Shown: positions 24,649-33,373 of the stretch, in pieces
Numbering within the stretch: position 1 is the first letter of the stretch
How the letters are laid out: each line of letters starts with the position of its first letter
Source of the DNA: Deltaproteobacteria bacterium
Lineage (GTDB): Bacteria > Myxococcota_A > UBA796 > SXON01
Direction: 5' to 3'
DNA: 64,000 nt
Assembly (NCBI GenBank): GCA_947490345.1
Contig: CANLGL010000016.1
Span: forward strand, 30,535 to 94,534
Program-made: the position numbers and the translations under genes
Notes under the pieces: generated by a model
What the model was told of the DNA's origin: nothing
Seen by the model: only the letters and a program-made list of their open reading frames with translations
Database searches by the model: none

Positions 24649-25938
24649 TCAACCGCTCCGGCGCCGCCGGAGCGTCAGCACGGCGAACAGCACCACCAGC
24701 GCCGTGGGCCCACTCGCGCCCGACGCGGCACATCCGCAGTCGCCGCTGCTGGTGACGGAGCCGTCGTCGGTGTCGGGGGTCGGACAGTCGACCCACAACG
24801 CCGGATCCATGTCGTCGCAATCGAAGGCCAGGACGTAGCCGTCGAGGTCCTGATCGTCGTCGTTGCCATCGCAGTTCTGGTCGACCCCGTCGTACCAGAC
24901 CTCCGCCTGACCGGTCCAGACGCCCACGTCCGCGTCGTCGCAGTCGCGGCCACCCGCCGCAGTCGCGTACTCGCCGTCGCCATCCACATCGGCGAGATCG
25001 CCGCCCGTGCAGTCCTGATCGACGCCATCGTAAGGGACGTCCGTGGCGCCTGGGAGCACGCCAGGACGCAGATCATCACAGTCCGCCCCGCCGCACGCCT
25101 CGGCCATCGCGCCGTCCGCATCGCCGTCGCAACAGGCCTCGGCCGCGACATCCTGGAAGTTGTCGACCGCGTCCGCAACGTTGCCGTCCACGGCGACCAC
25201 GACGCGGAAGGCCATCGCTTCGCCTACGCCCAGGGCCTCCGGCGCCGTCCATCGAAACGCCATCGCGTCGTCGCCGCTCGCTCCCGCGGGATCGACCAAT
25301 CCGACGTCGACGTCCGAGGTGCCCTGCCACGCGCTGTAGAAGCCCAACGCCAGCGCATCGGGCGTGCAAGCGCCGAAACCGAACGCGACGCCGCTGTCGG
25401 GCCCCAGCGCCTGCACCCAGTCCTCGACGCCGTCCCCGTCAAGGTCCTCGACCGAGTTCAGCGTGTTGTAGTTTCCCGAAAAGGCGGTGTCTTGGTCCGG
25501 GTCCACCGCAAACAGGATCCGCAGGTCCTCGACCGGCGCGAACGAGAGGTTGCTCACCGAATACGTGACCACCAACGCGAGCTCTGCCTCATCGAAGCTC
25601 TCGCTGCGCACGATCTCCAACTCGCCAGTCCGGTAGGTCCACGCCATCGCGAGGGCGGTGCCCGACGACCGGTCCTCGCTTCCTTGAACGATCAGGTTGT
25701 TCCCCACCGAAGAGCCCACGGCAAAGCTCTGGGACTCGCCATCCGAAACGTATCCGATACTGCTGACCTGGTAGACGTCGCCCGCGTAGAAAAGCTCCAC
25801 CGCAGTGCCGTCGAGCGTGGCCTTGAGGCCCACCCCGGTGGCGCTGTCGCTCCAAGCGCCGGTGCTCCCGTAGTGCAACTCAAGCAGGTCACCGACGAGG
25901 GAGGAGGCCGAGGCGAGCGAGACCGCGAGGATGAACAT
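24649..25938 (-). CDS. MopE-like putative metal-binding protein with MYXO-CTERM-like tail
   Basis: Secreted or surface-anchored protein, 429 aa. Start is ATG 25938 (MFILAVSLASASS signal); the frame upstream is shadow. The N-terminal half (about 20-270) is a beta-rich domain. The second half has Cys/Asp repeats of the MopE type (YDGVDQDCTGGD, GRDCDDADVGVW, YDGVDQNCDGND, FDCDDMDPALW) that bind calcium or copper in characterised relatives. The end (CGCAASGASGPTALVVLFAV, then LRRRR) has the Cys, hydrophobic segment and Arg cluster of a MYXO-CTERM sorting signal. Confidence 0.85.
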   Translation of the reverse strand: MFILAVSLASASSLVGDLLELHYGSTGAWSDSATGVGLKATLDGTAVELFYAGDVYQVSSIGYVSDGESQSFAVGSSVGNNLIVQGSEDRSSGTALAMAWTYRTGELEIVRSESFDEAELALVVTYSVSNLSFAPVEDLRILFAVDPDQDTAFSGNYNTLNSVEDLDGDGVEDWVQALGPDSGVAFGFGACTPDALALGFYSAWQGTSDVDVGLVDPAGASGDDAMAFRWTAPEALGVGEAMAFRVVVAVDGNVADAVDNFQDVAAEACCDGDADGAMAEACGGADCDDLRPGVLPGATDVPYDGVDQDCTGGDLADVDGDGEYATAAGGRDCDDADVGVWTGQAEVWYDGVDQNCDGNDDDQDLDGYVLAFDCDDMDPALWVDCPTPDTDDGSVTSSGDCGCAASGASGPTALVVLFAVLTLRRRRSG

Positions 25939-26003
25939 CGGCCGAGTGTCGCACATCTTGGTGCGGATCCTCAATTCCACGAGGGCCCGGCCGATGCGCG
26001 GCG

Positions 26004-26402
26004 GTGCTGTTGCTGTTCGCCATCGCCTGTGCTCCGAACGTGGCCACGCTGGGAATCTGCAGCCCGGTTGGGAGCTTCCTCTTGCCCCAACCGGATCACG
26101 TCGTCATGGACGCCGAGCACAACATCGAGGTCGCGGTCGCCTGCGCTGAGAGCGAGGTTGTGGCCGCAAACTGGGCCCGAGCGGACGGGTTGGCCGAGGG
26201 CGAGCTGATCCTGACTTGCGCGTCGACAGACGAGCTCCTTCACTGCACCGGCGAATTGCCGACCGACACCCTTTTTGCGTGCTCCGGCGAGGCGGCGTGG
26301 TCGATCTTGCATTTGGTGACCAGTGACGACGCCGACTCCGGGACCAGTGGCGGGGATGAGCTGGACGAGGTGGGCATCCCCTTCGCGGTCACGACGGACT
26401 GA
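26004..26402 (+). CDS. Hypothetical small lipoprotein (132 aa)
   Basis: A GTG start gives VLLLFAIAC with lipobox Cys at residue 9. Four further cysteines (GICSP, VACAES, LTCAS and LHCTG) suggest disulfides, and the C-terminus is acidic (DDADSGTSGGDELDE). No family recognised. It is divergent from the MopE-like gene and followed, 33 bp later, by a phosphoesterase gene. Confidence 0.65.
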   Translation: MLLLFAIACAPNVATLGICSPVGSFLLPQPDHVVMDAEHNIEVAVACAESEVVAANWARADGLAEGELILTCASTDELLHCTGELPTDTLFACSGEAAWSILHLVTSDDADSGTSGGDELDEVGIPFAVTTD

Positions 26403-26435
26403 GGACGCGGAGGCGCCTGCGCAATAGGCGTCCTC

Positions 26436-27125
26436 GTGAGAACGCTGCTCGTCGGTGACATACACGGCTGCGCGACGGCCCTTGAGGCCATCGTTGCCCT
26501 CGCGAAGCCCGATCGCCTGGTGCTGCTCGGCGACCTCTTCACCAAGGGCCCGGATCCATTGGGGGTCTGGGAGCGCATCGTCGACTGGAAGCCCGAGGCG
26601 GTGCTCGGCAACCACGACGCGAAGATGTTGCGCGTATGGGGCAGCGAGGCCCAGGGACGCGCCGAAGAGACCTGCCGCAAGCTGCCCGACGAGGCCCGGG
26701 GCTGGCTGGCGACCCTGCCCACGGTGATCGAAGGGACGCACCAGGGGGTCGGCTGGATCGCCGTACACGGGGGCCTGGATCCAGTTCTGGGCGCAGAAGG
26801 CACTGAATCGTCGCGACGCTACCTGATGCGGCGCTGGCCCAACGACGCTGACCTACAGAACCCCTTCTGGTGGCAGCTCTGGTCGCGACCGGAGCACGTC
26901 TTCTACGGACACGACGCCTTCCGGGGCCTGCAAGCGCACCCGCGGACGACGGGGCTGGACACCGGCTGTTGTTACGGAAACGCCCTGACCGCGTACCTGC
27001 TGGAGGAGCGGAAGCTCTTCCAGGTGCGCCCTGACGGCACGCCGATCCACCCGATCGAGCTGTTCTGGATGGACGGGAGCACCGCCGAGCGGACCACGAT
27101 CACCTTCGCGCGGTCACCCTCTTGA
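26436..27125 (+). CDS. Calcineurin-like metallophosphoesterase (PPP/ApaH-like)
   Basis: Cytosolic phosphoesterase with the two-metal motifs GDIHG (near residue 7), GDLFTKGP (variant of GDxxDRG), GNHD and, near the C-terminus, GH and D residues in VFYGHDAFRG. The family includes Ser/Thr protein phosphatases and symmetrical diadenosine tetraphosphatases; the 229-aa length and FTKGP variant do not decide between them. GTG start. Its end overlaps the convergent SRPBCC gene by 26 bp. Confidence 0.88.
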   Translation: MRTLLVGDIHGCATALEAIVALAKPDRLVLLGDLFTKGPDPLGVWERIVDWKPEAVLGNHDAKMLRVWGSEAQGRAEETCRKLPDEARGWLATLPTVIEGTHQGVGWIAVHGGLDPVLGAEGTESSRRYLMRRWPNDADLQNPFWWQLWSRPEHVFYGHDAFRGLQAHPRTTGLDTGCCYGNALTAYLLEERKLFQVRPDGTPIHPIELFWMDGSTAERTTITFARSPS

Positions 27126-27582
27126 TCAGCGCCAGAACGGTGTCCTTGGCGCTGATGAGCACGTTCTGCCGGATGATCGAGTTCGGCACCGGCAGGTCGA
27201 CTTCCGTGCGGATGCGATAGGCGACCTCCGTCCCGCCGCCCACATGGGGCAAGAGCGACCATTCCGCCTCGTAGCGGGTGATGGTGTCGCTTTGGAGCAG
27301 CTGGTAACGGTATCCCGTGACCGTAGGGCAACGCTGTGTGGTGTAGCGCAGAGGGTCCCACGCCCCCTTCACGGTCACCCCGAGCGTGACGCACTTTCCG
27401 GTCGCGATGGTGTGGACGGCGAGCACCTCGGGCGGGAGCGCGGCGGCCGCCTCGGGGTCGAAGAGCGCCGCTCGCACCGCGAGCTCGCCGTCGGGGACCA
27501 CCACGAAGACGCGAGCCATCCCGTCCGCATCGAAGCTTCCTACGGGGGTTTGCGCGAGTACGGAGGCGACCAGGACGAGCAC
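27100..27582 (-). CDS. Exported START-like (SRPBCC) domain protein
   Basis: A short signal (MLVLVASVLAQTP) precedes a polyketide-cyclase/COQ10-like lipid-binding domain. Visible features are the central TRYEAEWSLLPH strand, GGTEVAYRIRTEVDLPVPN and a long amphipathic C-terminal helix (IRQNVLISAKDTVLALIKRV), as in START/SRPBCC folds. Probably binds a hydrophobic ligand in the periplasm; the ligand is unknown. It is divergent from the glycosyltransferase pair. Confidence 0.7.
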   Translation of the reverse strand: MLVLVASVLAQTPVGSFDADGMARVFVVVPDGELAVRAALFDPEAAAALPPEVLAVHTIATGKCVTLGVTVKGAWDPLRYTTQRCPTVTGYRYQLLQSDTITRYEAEWSLLPHVGGGTEVAYRIRTEVDLPVPNSIIRQNVLISAKDTVLALIKRVTARR

Positions 27583-27636
27583 GGGCGCCTCTTGCCGGAG
27601 GTGTAGCCGCTGCGTACCGACCCCGTCAACGCGCTT

Positions 27637-27656
27637 GTGCGTAATTCTTTACGCAC
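27637..27656. promoter_or_regulatory. Perfect inverted repeat in a divergent intergenic region, candidate operator
   Basis: GTGCGTAA-TTCT-TTACGCAC: 8-bp perfect arms with a 4-base spacer, more AT-rich than its surroundings. It lies between the divergent SRPBCC (start 27582) and glycosyltransferase (start 27683) genes, 27 bp upstream of the latter. It could be a dimeric repressor site covering the promoter, or a small RNA hairpin. Confidence 0.4.
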
Positions 27657-27682
27657 CTGCGTTCGGGATATCGGTGCCCGCG

Positions 27683-28759
27683 ATGCGCGTGCTGCACCTG
27701 TTCCGGCCGACCCTCCCGTCGTCCCGCGCCCAGGCGGTACAGGTCGTGCTCACCTGCCATGCGTTGGCGTCCCGCGGCCACGAGGTCTGGCTGTTCGCGA
27801 ATCCGATGGGCGGCGACACAGGCGGCGCCGAGGCCGCCCTGGCGGGCCTGGGCCTGGACGCCCTGCCGGCGTTCCACCTGGAGCTGGCCCCGACTGCCTG
27901 GAACCCCGCGGCGAGCCTGTGGTTCCGCTGGCGTGTGGGCCGCTGGTGCGACGCGGCCACCCGCGAGTCCGTGGTGTACGCCCGCGAGCTCCGCTACCTG
28001 GGCCTGGTTGGCGAGCGACCGCGCGTTGTGTACGAGGCGCACTGCCATGAACGGCAGCGGGCGGAGGAGGACGGCGGCGAAGCGGGGGTGACCGAGGCGT
28101 GGGAGCGGGCAATGCTGGCGCGGGCGGGCGCGTTGGTGACCAACAGCGGCGGCACGTTGGCGGCGCTGCAGGCTGCGTATGGCGCGGCGCTGCCTACATC
28201 GCAGCAGGTCTGCCACAACGCGACCAGCCCCGACCGCGTCGTGACACACGCCCCGGCCTCGCGACCGCTCCTGGTCTTCGCCGGCTCGCCGCGAGCCTAC
28301 AAGGGAGTGTCCGTGCTCATCGAGGCGATGGCCGAGCTCCCCGGAGTGGATCTGGAGTTCGTGGGCGAGGCGCCTGCGGGTCCGCTTCCCTCGAACGTGA
28401 CCGCCACCGGTCCCCTCCCCTACGCCGAGGTGCCCCATCGCTTGGCGCGCGCCCACGCCCTGATGCTGCCCTTGGAGGACAACAGCTTCGGCCGGCAGTT
28501 CACCTCGCCGCTGAAGTTGTGGGACTACCTCGCCACGGGGCTCCCGATCATCGCCGCCGACCTGCCAACCGTCCGAGAAATCGCTGGCGAACGCCCGTTC
28601 TACTACCTTCCCGGCGACTCCTCGGCGCTGCGGGGCGCCATCGGTCACGCCCTCGCCGCCGCCCCCCGCCAACCCTACCTTCGCACGTGGGCCGATCGCG
28701 CCGAAGAGCTCGAGTCAGTCTTGGCCGGGGTGATTGCCCGGCCACGGGGCAGATCGTGA
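27683..28759 (+). CDS. Glycosyltransferase, GT4-like
   Basis: GT-B-fold enzyme of 358 aa. Start ATG 27683 gives MRVLHLFRPTLPSSRAQAVQ, a normal GT4 acceptor-domain opening; the open frame upstream is not coding in character. The C-terminal nucleotide-sugar domain has FAGSPRAYKGVSVLIEAM, then SPLKLWDYLATGLPIIAADLPTVRE. Donor and acceptor cannot be read from sequence. It overlaps the next glycosyltransferase by 4 bp (GTGA), so the two probably act in one glycan pathway. Confidence 0.9.
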   Translation: MRVLHLFRPTLPSSRAQAVQVVLTCHALASRGHEVWLFANPMGGDTGGAEAALAGLGLDALPAFHLELAPTAWNPAASLWFRWRVGRWCDAATRESVVYARELRYLGLVGERPRVVYEAHCHERQRAEEDGGEAGVTEAWERAMLARAGALVTNSGGTLAALQAAYGAALPTSQQVCHNATSPDRVVTHAPASRPLLVFAGSPRAYKGVSVLIEAMAELPGVDLEFVGEAPAGPLPSNVTATGPLPYAEVPHRLARAHALMLPLEDNSFGRQFTSPLKLWDYLATGLPIIAADLPTVREIAGERPFYYLPGDSSALRGAIGHALAAAPRQPYLRTWADRAEELESVLAGVIARPRGRS

Positions 28760-29805
28760 TTCTGTACGTGGTCCGCTACCACCCCGCCCTCACCGAGACC
28801 TTCGTCCGCGACGAGGTTCGGGCGCTCCACGCCGCGGGCGTGCCCGTCGAGCTGGCCGCGTTCGACCCCCGCGACGCTGTTCCCATCGAGCCGATCGGCG
28901 CCCCCGTGCACATGCAGCCGCATCGGTGGGGGTGGCTCCGGGCCCTGCCCCAAATGGTCGCCGAATGGTTGAGGCAGCCCGGGGTGGTGTCCCCCCGCGT
29001 ACTCTGGCTGGCCAGCCTGCTCCGTCGGTCGCGACGTGCACATGTTCATTTCGCCGGGGAAGCGGCCGAGTGGACCCGACAGGCCTGCCGGCGGACACGG
29101 GTGCCGTACGGCGTGACGGTCCACGCGGTCGACATCTACAAGCCCCGTCCCGGGCTCGCCGCCGTCTTGGGTGACGCCGTGGTCGTGGTGGCGATGACCG
29201 AGTGGAACCAGCGGTTGCTCGCCGACAAGTGGGGTATCTCCGCGCGGCTGGTTCGCTTTGGCGTGGACGCGACGGGCGCCGTCGAGGCCCAGCCGGCACG
29301 GTCGAGGACCATCCTGAGCGTCGGGCGCAACGTCCCCAAGAAGGGGCTCGACCTGGTGGTCGGACTAGCGCGTGCCCTGGGCTCCCAAGCGGAGGTCCAC
29401 ATCATCTCGGACCTCGATCCATCGCCCCCAGCCCAGGTGATCCCCCTCTGCGGCCACGCCGAGGTGCGGAGAATCATCGCCACCGCGGGACTGTTCGTCC
29501 TCCCCTGTCGGCGAGCTGCGGACGGAGACATGGACGGGCTGCCGGTCGTACTGGTCGAGGCGATGGCCGCGGGCGTGCCGGTGGTCACGACCTCGATTTC
29601 CGGCATGCCGGAGCTGGTCGACGCCGAGGTGGGGTGGGTGGTTCCACCCGACGATCCCGACGCGCTCCTGGCGGCAGTGAGGGAGGCGCTCGCGAATCCC
29701 GAGGAGCGCAGACGTCGAGGCGCTGCTGGACGGCGCCGCGTGCTGGAGCGCGGCTACACCGTGCCACGGCTGGTGGCGGCGATGCGGGAGGTCCTCGGGG
29801 TATGA
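28756..29805 (+). CDS. Glycosyltransferase, GT4-like (second of a coupled pair)
   Basis: 349 aa from GTG 28756. The N-terminal domain begins VILYVVRYHPALTETFVRDE, resembling exopolysaccharide GT4 enzymes. The C-terminal domain has SVGRNVPKKGLDL and the E-x7-E type motif in GLPVVLVEAMAAGVPVVTT. No membrane segment. It is translationally coupled to the preceding glycosyltransferase and followed 6 bp later by the frameshifted beta-propeller lipoprotein gene. Confidence 0.92.
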   Translation: MILYVVRYHPALTETFVRDEVRALHAAGVPVELAAFDPRDAVPIEPIGAPVHMQPHRWGWLRALPQMVAEWLRQPGVVSPRVLWLASLLRRSRRAHVHFAGEAAEWTRQACRRTRVPYGVTVHAVDIYKPRPGLAAVLGDAVVVVAMTEWNQRLLADKWGISARLVRFGVDATGAVEAQPARSRTILSVGRNVPKKGLDLVVGLARALGSQAEVHIISDLDPSPPAQVIPLCGHAEVRRIIATAGLFVLPCRRAADGDMDGLPVVLVEAMAAGVPVVTTSISGMPELVDAEVGWVVPPDDPDALLAAVREALANPEERRRRGAAGRRRVLERGYTVPRLVAAMREVLGV

Positions 29806-29811
29806 TAGCGG

Positions 29812-31805
29812 ATGGCCGCTCTTGCCCTGGTCGCGCTTCTCGCCTGCCGCGGCTGCGGGGACACCGACCCGACCAGCTCGTGCCCGCTCGCCGACAGCGG
29901 CGGCCCGCTGGACGCGGACGGCGACGGTCGGCTCGACGCTGCCTTCGCCGAGGGTGACCGCTGCGATGGGGTCGACCGCGACCGCTTCCGGGAAGGAGTC
30001 GTCGTGTGCGAGGGAACATTGGCGCGATGCTCGGACGACAACACCGAAGAGCTGGGAAGCTGGACACCGGCCTTCCCTTGGCCAATGAGGTTGAGTTCGC
30101 CCTGCGGTGGGGCGGTCGCTTGGCCTTGGTGGGTGGCGCGCTGCTCAGCGACGACCTCGGCGCCGTGCTGCTCGATCTACGCGACTACTTCCGGCGGGAG
30201 GCGGTGGTGATCATGGTCACCGCCAACGCGTCGCGGTGGGCGACCGGCGACGGCGCGTGGGGGACGGAGCTCGGCAATCTGGAGGTCGCCCGCGATGACG
30301 GTGGGACCGAGGCCCTGACCTTCTTGGAGTCGACCCGGAACCGCGAGTGGCTCGGCGATATGGAGTCGGCGGGTTTGATCGTCTACGATCCAGGCGCGGA
30401 CGTGCTCGCGGGGACGACCTCCGCGCCGGACGACACCCGCACGCAGGTCGCAGCCGGCGTGCGAAACACCTTCCAACGGGCCCACGCCGACTACTGGTGC
30501 GAGGCCTTCGACGCGAACCTCGACGACCCGGGCTCCGACCTCTCGGTTTTGAGCAAGACCTGCCAGTTGCCGTCCGACCCGCACTCCGAGGCCGCGTGCA
30601 CGGCGTGCGAGGAGCTGGCGGTCCGCTTCCTGCGCGATGGCAGCTCGGTGGACGACTACGACACCGGCGACGAGCCGGTCTGCGCCGCGTTCGCCCGCGA
30701 GGCCAACTTCATCTACCGCGACTTTGGGAGCACCGCCGCCACGCGGCGCGCCGACGTGGCGAAGCGCCTCTGCCAGGGCGGGAAGGTGTGGGTCGCCACC
30801 GATTCGGCGGTGTACCAGGTCAACGCCAATGTCGCGATGGGGAGCGCCATCGACGGCGCCACCGAGATCGCGGTCACCGCGACGCCCCCGCTCGCGGGCA
30901 CGGCCCTCGGGGCGTTCTTCTATTTCAGCGGCGCCGACGGCCAGCTCTGGCAGGTGCACCCCGCCACCTTCGACGAGACCTTCGGCGTCGGCGACTGCAA
31001 CGGCCCGCTGGGCATGGACGTGGACGCCAAGGACAGGGTGCTCTACGTCGCCTGCAACACCGACAACACCGTGGCCTCCTTCGACCTCACGCGGTCGCCG
31101 CCGACGTTCATCGAGGCGATCTCGCTGCCCAGCCTTGCCGGCTTCCCGGAAGCGCCGACCGACGTCGCGGTGCATCCGGACGGCGGGCTCATCGCCGTCT
31201 CGACCGAGTACCCCTACGGCAGCCGCGATGGCGTCACGCTCATCGAAGTGTCACACGGCGCGTTCGGGACCGCGAACCACGTCGCCATCAGCGGGCGCTA
31301 CAAGTTCGCAGCCTCGCCCGGGGTGGACTTCTCGTCGATCGTGCGGCTGTGGGTGTCGAACTTCTCCTACCTGGAGTGCCCGGGCGGCTCGTCCGCGAGC
31401 TGCACCGGCACCAGCGGCGACTACTGGGTGAACAGTGTCGGCTTCACCAACGTGAGCGACGCGGTCATCGACACCCAGTTCACCGTGGACGACCGGACCA
31501 GCGCCGTTCAGCGCCTGTGGGACGACCGAGCGATCATCTCCGGGTTCACGACGATGAACGCCTATGTGGTCGACGCCACCAACTACTCGGGGCCGACGGC
31601 CGAGGTGTACTTCGGCGAGGATCGTCCCGACAGCTTCGCGGCGGTCCAGGACTCCAAGCGGATCTTCGTCGGCTACTCGGTCCAGGGCGTCGCCTGCGGC
31701 CTGGGCTTGATCGACGCGTCGGACGCGGAGCCGATGTTGTGGACCTACGAGGGCACCGACACCTCCCTGGTGAGCTGTCCGCGGGTCGTCGTTCCGGTGC
31801 CGTGA
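29812..31805 (+). pseudogene. Beta-propeller lipoprotein gene with an apparent 1-bp frameshift
   Basis: The gene opens with a lipobox (MAALALVALLAC, Cys 12) and a Cys/Asp-rich segment reaching NTEELG. The frame then turns to nonsense, while the other frame continues with KLDTGLPLANEVEFALRWGG and stays coding to 31805. One missing base in the G run at 30054-30056 would join them (ELG-K-LDTG) into about 665 aa. The downstream part has a Cys-containing middle domain and YncE-like propeller blades (GPLGMDVDAKDRVLYVACNT; VAVHPDGGLIAVST). The site is not a canonical slippery heptamer. A real lesion or a sequencing indel both fit. Confidence 0.75.
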
Positions 31806-31867
31806 GGGCGGGCGCGGGGCCTCGCGCCTTATCCGGAGGGGGGTACGGCCGGAGGGAACGCCGCGCT

Positions 31868-31898
31868 AGGGGGGAACCGCGAAGCGGTGCCCCCCCCT
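31868..31898. terminator. GC-rich hairpin between convergent genes, candidate bidirectional terminator
   Basis: AGGGGGG...ACCGC-GAA-GCGGT...CCCCCCT forms a long stem with a GAA loop and a small internal loop, lying between the end of the propeller gene (31805) and the stop of the phosphatase gene (31898). There is no U-tract on either side, so intrinsic termination is uncertain. Confidence 0.45.
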
Positions 31899-32506
31899 CA
31901 GATCAAGTGCGGCCCCTGCCTCGCTGCAAGCACGGCAGGGACCGGGCCCCAGGCGATCTCCGACCATGCCGTGTTACGATGGTTATGGGTGCGCCAGGCC
32001 GAAAGGGGCTCGCCTCGGAGCCCGCACAACGTCGACGACATCACCAGCTGGTGGGTCACCACCACCACCCGCGCGCCGGGCTCGCTCGCCGCCGCGATCC
32101 GCTCCAGCGCCCCACGGGCCCGATGCTGGACTTCGTCCAGCGTCTCCCCCCCCGGAAGGCGAACCCCACCGGGCTCCCTCGCCCAGTCGACCAGGAGCGT
32201 GCCGAATCGCTCGCGAAGCCCCCCTTCGTCGAGGCCGTCGAGCTCGCCCTGATCCATCTCGGTCAGGTCGGGGTCGATCTGCAGGCTGAGGTGGGGCCGA
32301 TTTACCAGGATCGCCGCCGCCGTCTGGCGGGCCCGTTGTAGCGGGCTGGACCAGATCGCGTCGATGTGGCCCAGCACCGGACCGACCGTTTCGGCCTGGG
32401 TCAGCCCCAGTTCGTCCAGGGGGAGATCGGTGCGCCCCAGCACGCGCCGCTCCGCATTCCAGCGGGTCTGGCCATGACGCACGAGCAGCAGTAGTGGAGG
32501 AGACAT
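31898..32506 (-). CDS. Histidine phosphatase (phosphoglycerate-mutase-like)
   Basis: Branch 1 histidine phosphatase, 202 aa. The catalytic RHG motif is in LLLVRHGQTRWNAE, followed by LTQAE, the SPLQRARQTA arginine motif, the Glu of TEMDQGELDG and the second His in VVVVTHQLVMSS. The family includes CobC-type alpha-ribazole phosphatases and phosphoglycerate mutases; the LPGGETLDEV string is common to the group and does not decide the substrate. ATG 32506 is chosen; the longer upstream frame runs through a gene on the other strand. Confidence 0.9.
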   Translation of the reverse strand: MSPPLLLLVRHGQTRWNAERRVLGRTDLPLDELGLTQAETVGPVLGHIDAIWSSPLQRARQTAAAILVNRPHLSLQIDPDLTEMDQGELDGLDEGGLRERFGTLLVDWAREPGGVRLPGGETLDEVQHRARGALERIAAASEPGARVVVVTHQLVMSSTLCGLRGEPLSAWRTHNHRNTAWSEIAWGPVPAVLAARQGPHLI

Positions 32507-32554
32507 GCGGCCAGCGGTCGCACGCGATATCCGCGCTGCCTCCCCAGGGCACTC

Positions 32555-33373
32555 GTGAGCAACAAGAAAGGATTCGACCCGCTGTCCAGCCTGTTCGACC
32601 TGCCCGACGCGGCTCCCGCACGGGCTCCGGGGCCCCCCGCGCGCGGCGACGACCTGCCCGAGCCCCCTCACGTGAAGGCCACTCCACCGACGGTGCCCGC
32701 TGGCCCGGATCCGGCGCAGCTTGCCAAGATGCTCGCGCGCGCGGCCGCGGCGAAAGCAGCGGCCAGCCGGCCCGCAGCGGCGCCCGTGCCGGTGAAACCC
32801 CCGGCAAAGACAGCGAGGCCGCCGGCCCCGGAGGCAGCGCCGACCGCGCCCGCATCCCGACTGATGGCGGCGCCCCCTCCGCGCAAGTCGCTCAGCGCCG
32901 CGGACGCCATGCGCCTTGCGAACGAGGACGAAGCCAAGGCGAAGGCGGCTCCCCCCCCGCCCGCCGCCACTCCGAGCGCCCCGCCCGCAGCCGTCGCGAC
33001 CGCCGTCCAAGTCGCGCCCGCGCCCGCGCCCGCGGCGGGGGCCTACGACCCGACCGACGTCATCGCCGGCATCATCCAGGACTGCCTGCCTCAGGTTGGC
33101 GCCGTCTACATCGCCAAGGCCATCGTGCTTGACGACCGTGGCGTGTTGACTGCGCTGTGGCGCGCCCACCGTGCGCGTTTCCTCAGCACCGGGGACCTTG
33201 CCGGCGCCACCTCGGTCAACGCCGTGCTGCGGTCGGTCGCCAGCGTGGGGCCGGGACAGCTCGCTGTCGCCCACGCCGTCACCGACGAGTCTGATTGGCT
33301 GGTTTGGGTCGACCTGTCGTCGAGCTCGCTCATCGCAGCGTTCAAGGACGCAAGGGCCTGGTTCGCGAACTAG
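32555..33373 (+). CDS. Pro/Ala-rich protein with conserved C-terminal domain (272 aa)
   Basis: Not recognised. Residues 1-165 are a disordered Pro/Ala/Lys-rich region with short amphipathic pieces (DPAQLAKMLARAAAAKAA and LSAADAMRLANEDEAKAKA). Residues 166-272 look like a compact globular domain (YDPTDVIAGIIQDCLPQVGA, then SDWLVWVDLSSSSLIAAF). No signal peptide, so cytoplasmic. The build, a long tether and a small C-terminal domain, recalls Myxococcota signalling or motility accessory proteins, but no function can be assigned. GTG start; the stop overlaps hslO. Confidence 0.7.
   Translation: MSNKKGFDPLSSLFDLPDAAPARAPGPPARGDDLPEPPHVKATPPTVPAGPDPAQLAKMLARAAAAKAAASRPAAAPVPVKPPAKTARPPAPEAAPTAPASRLMAAPPPRKSLSAADAMRLANEDEAKAKAAPPPPAATPSAPPAAVATAVQVAPAPAPAAGAYDPTDVIAGIIQDCLPQVGAVYIAKAIVLDDRGVLTALWRAHRARFLSTGDLAGATSVNAVLRSVASVGPGQLAVAHAVTDESDWLVWVDLSSSSLIAAFKDARAWFAN

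Noticed and set aside
30050..30063. Programmed -1 ribosomal frameshift in the propeller lipoprotein.
   Set aside because: The site GCTGGGAAGC is not an X-XXY-YYZ slippery heptamer with an A- or U-rich second part, and no obvious downstream pseudoknot was seen. A single-base indel is more likely.
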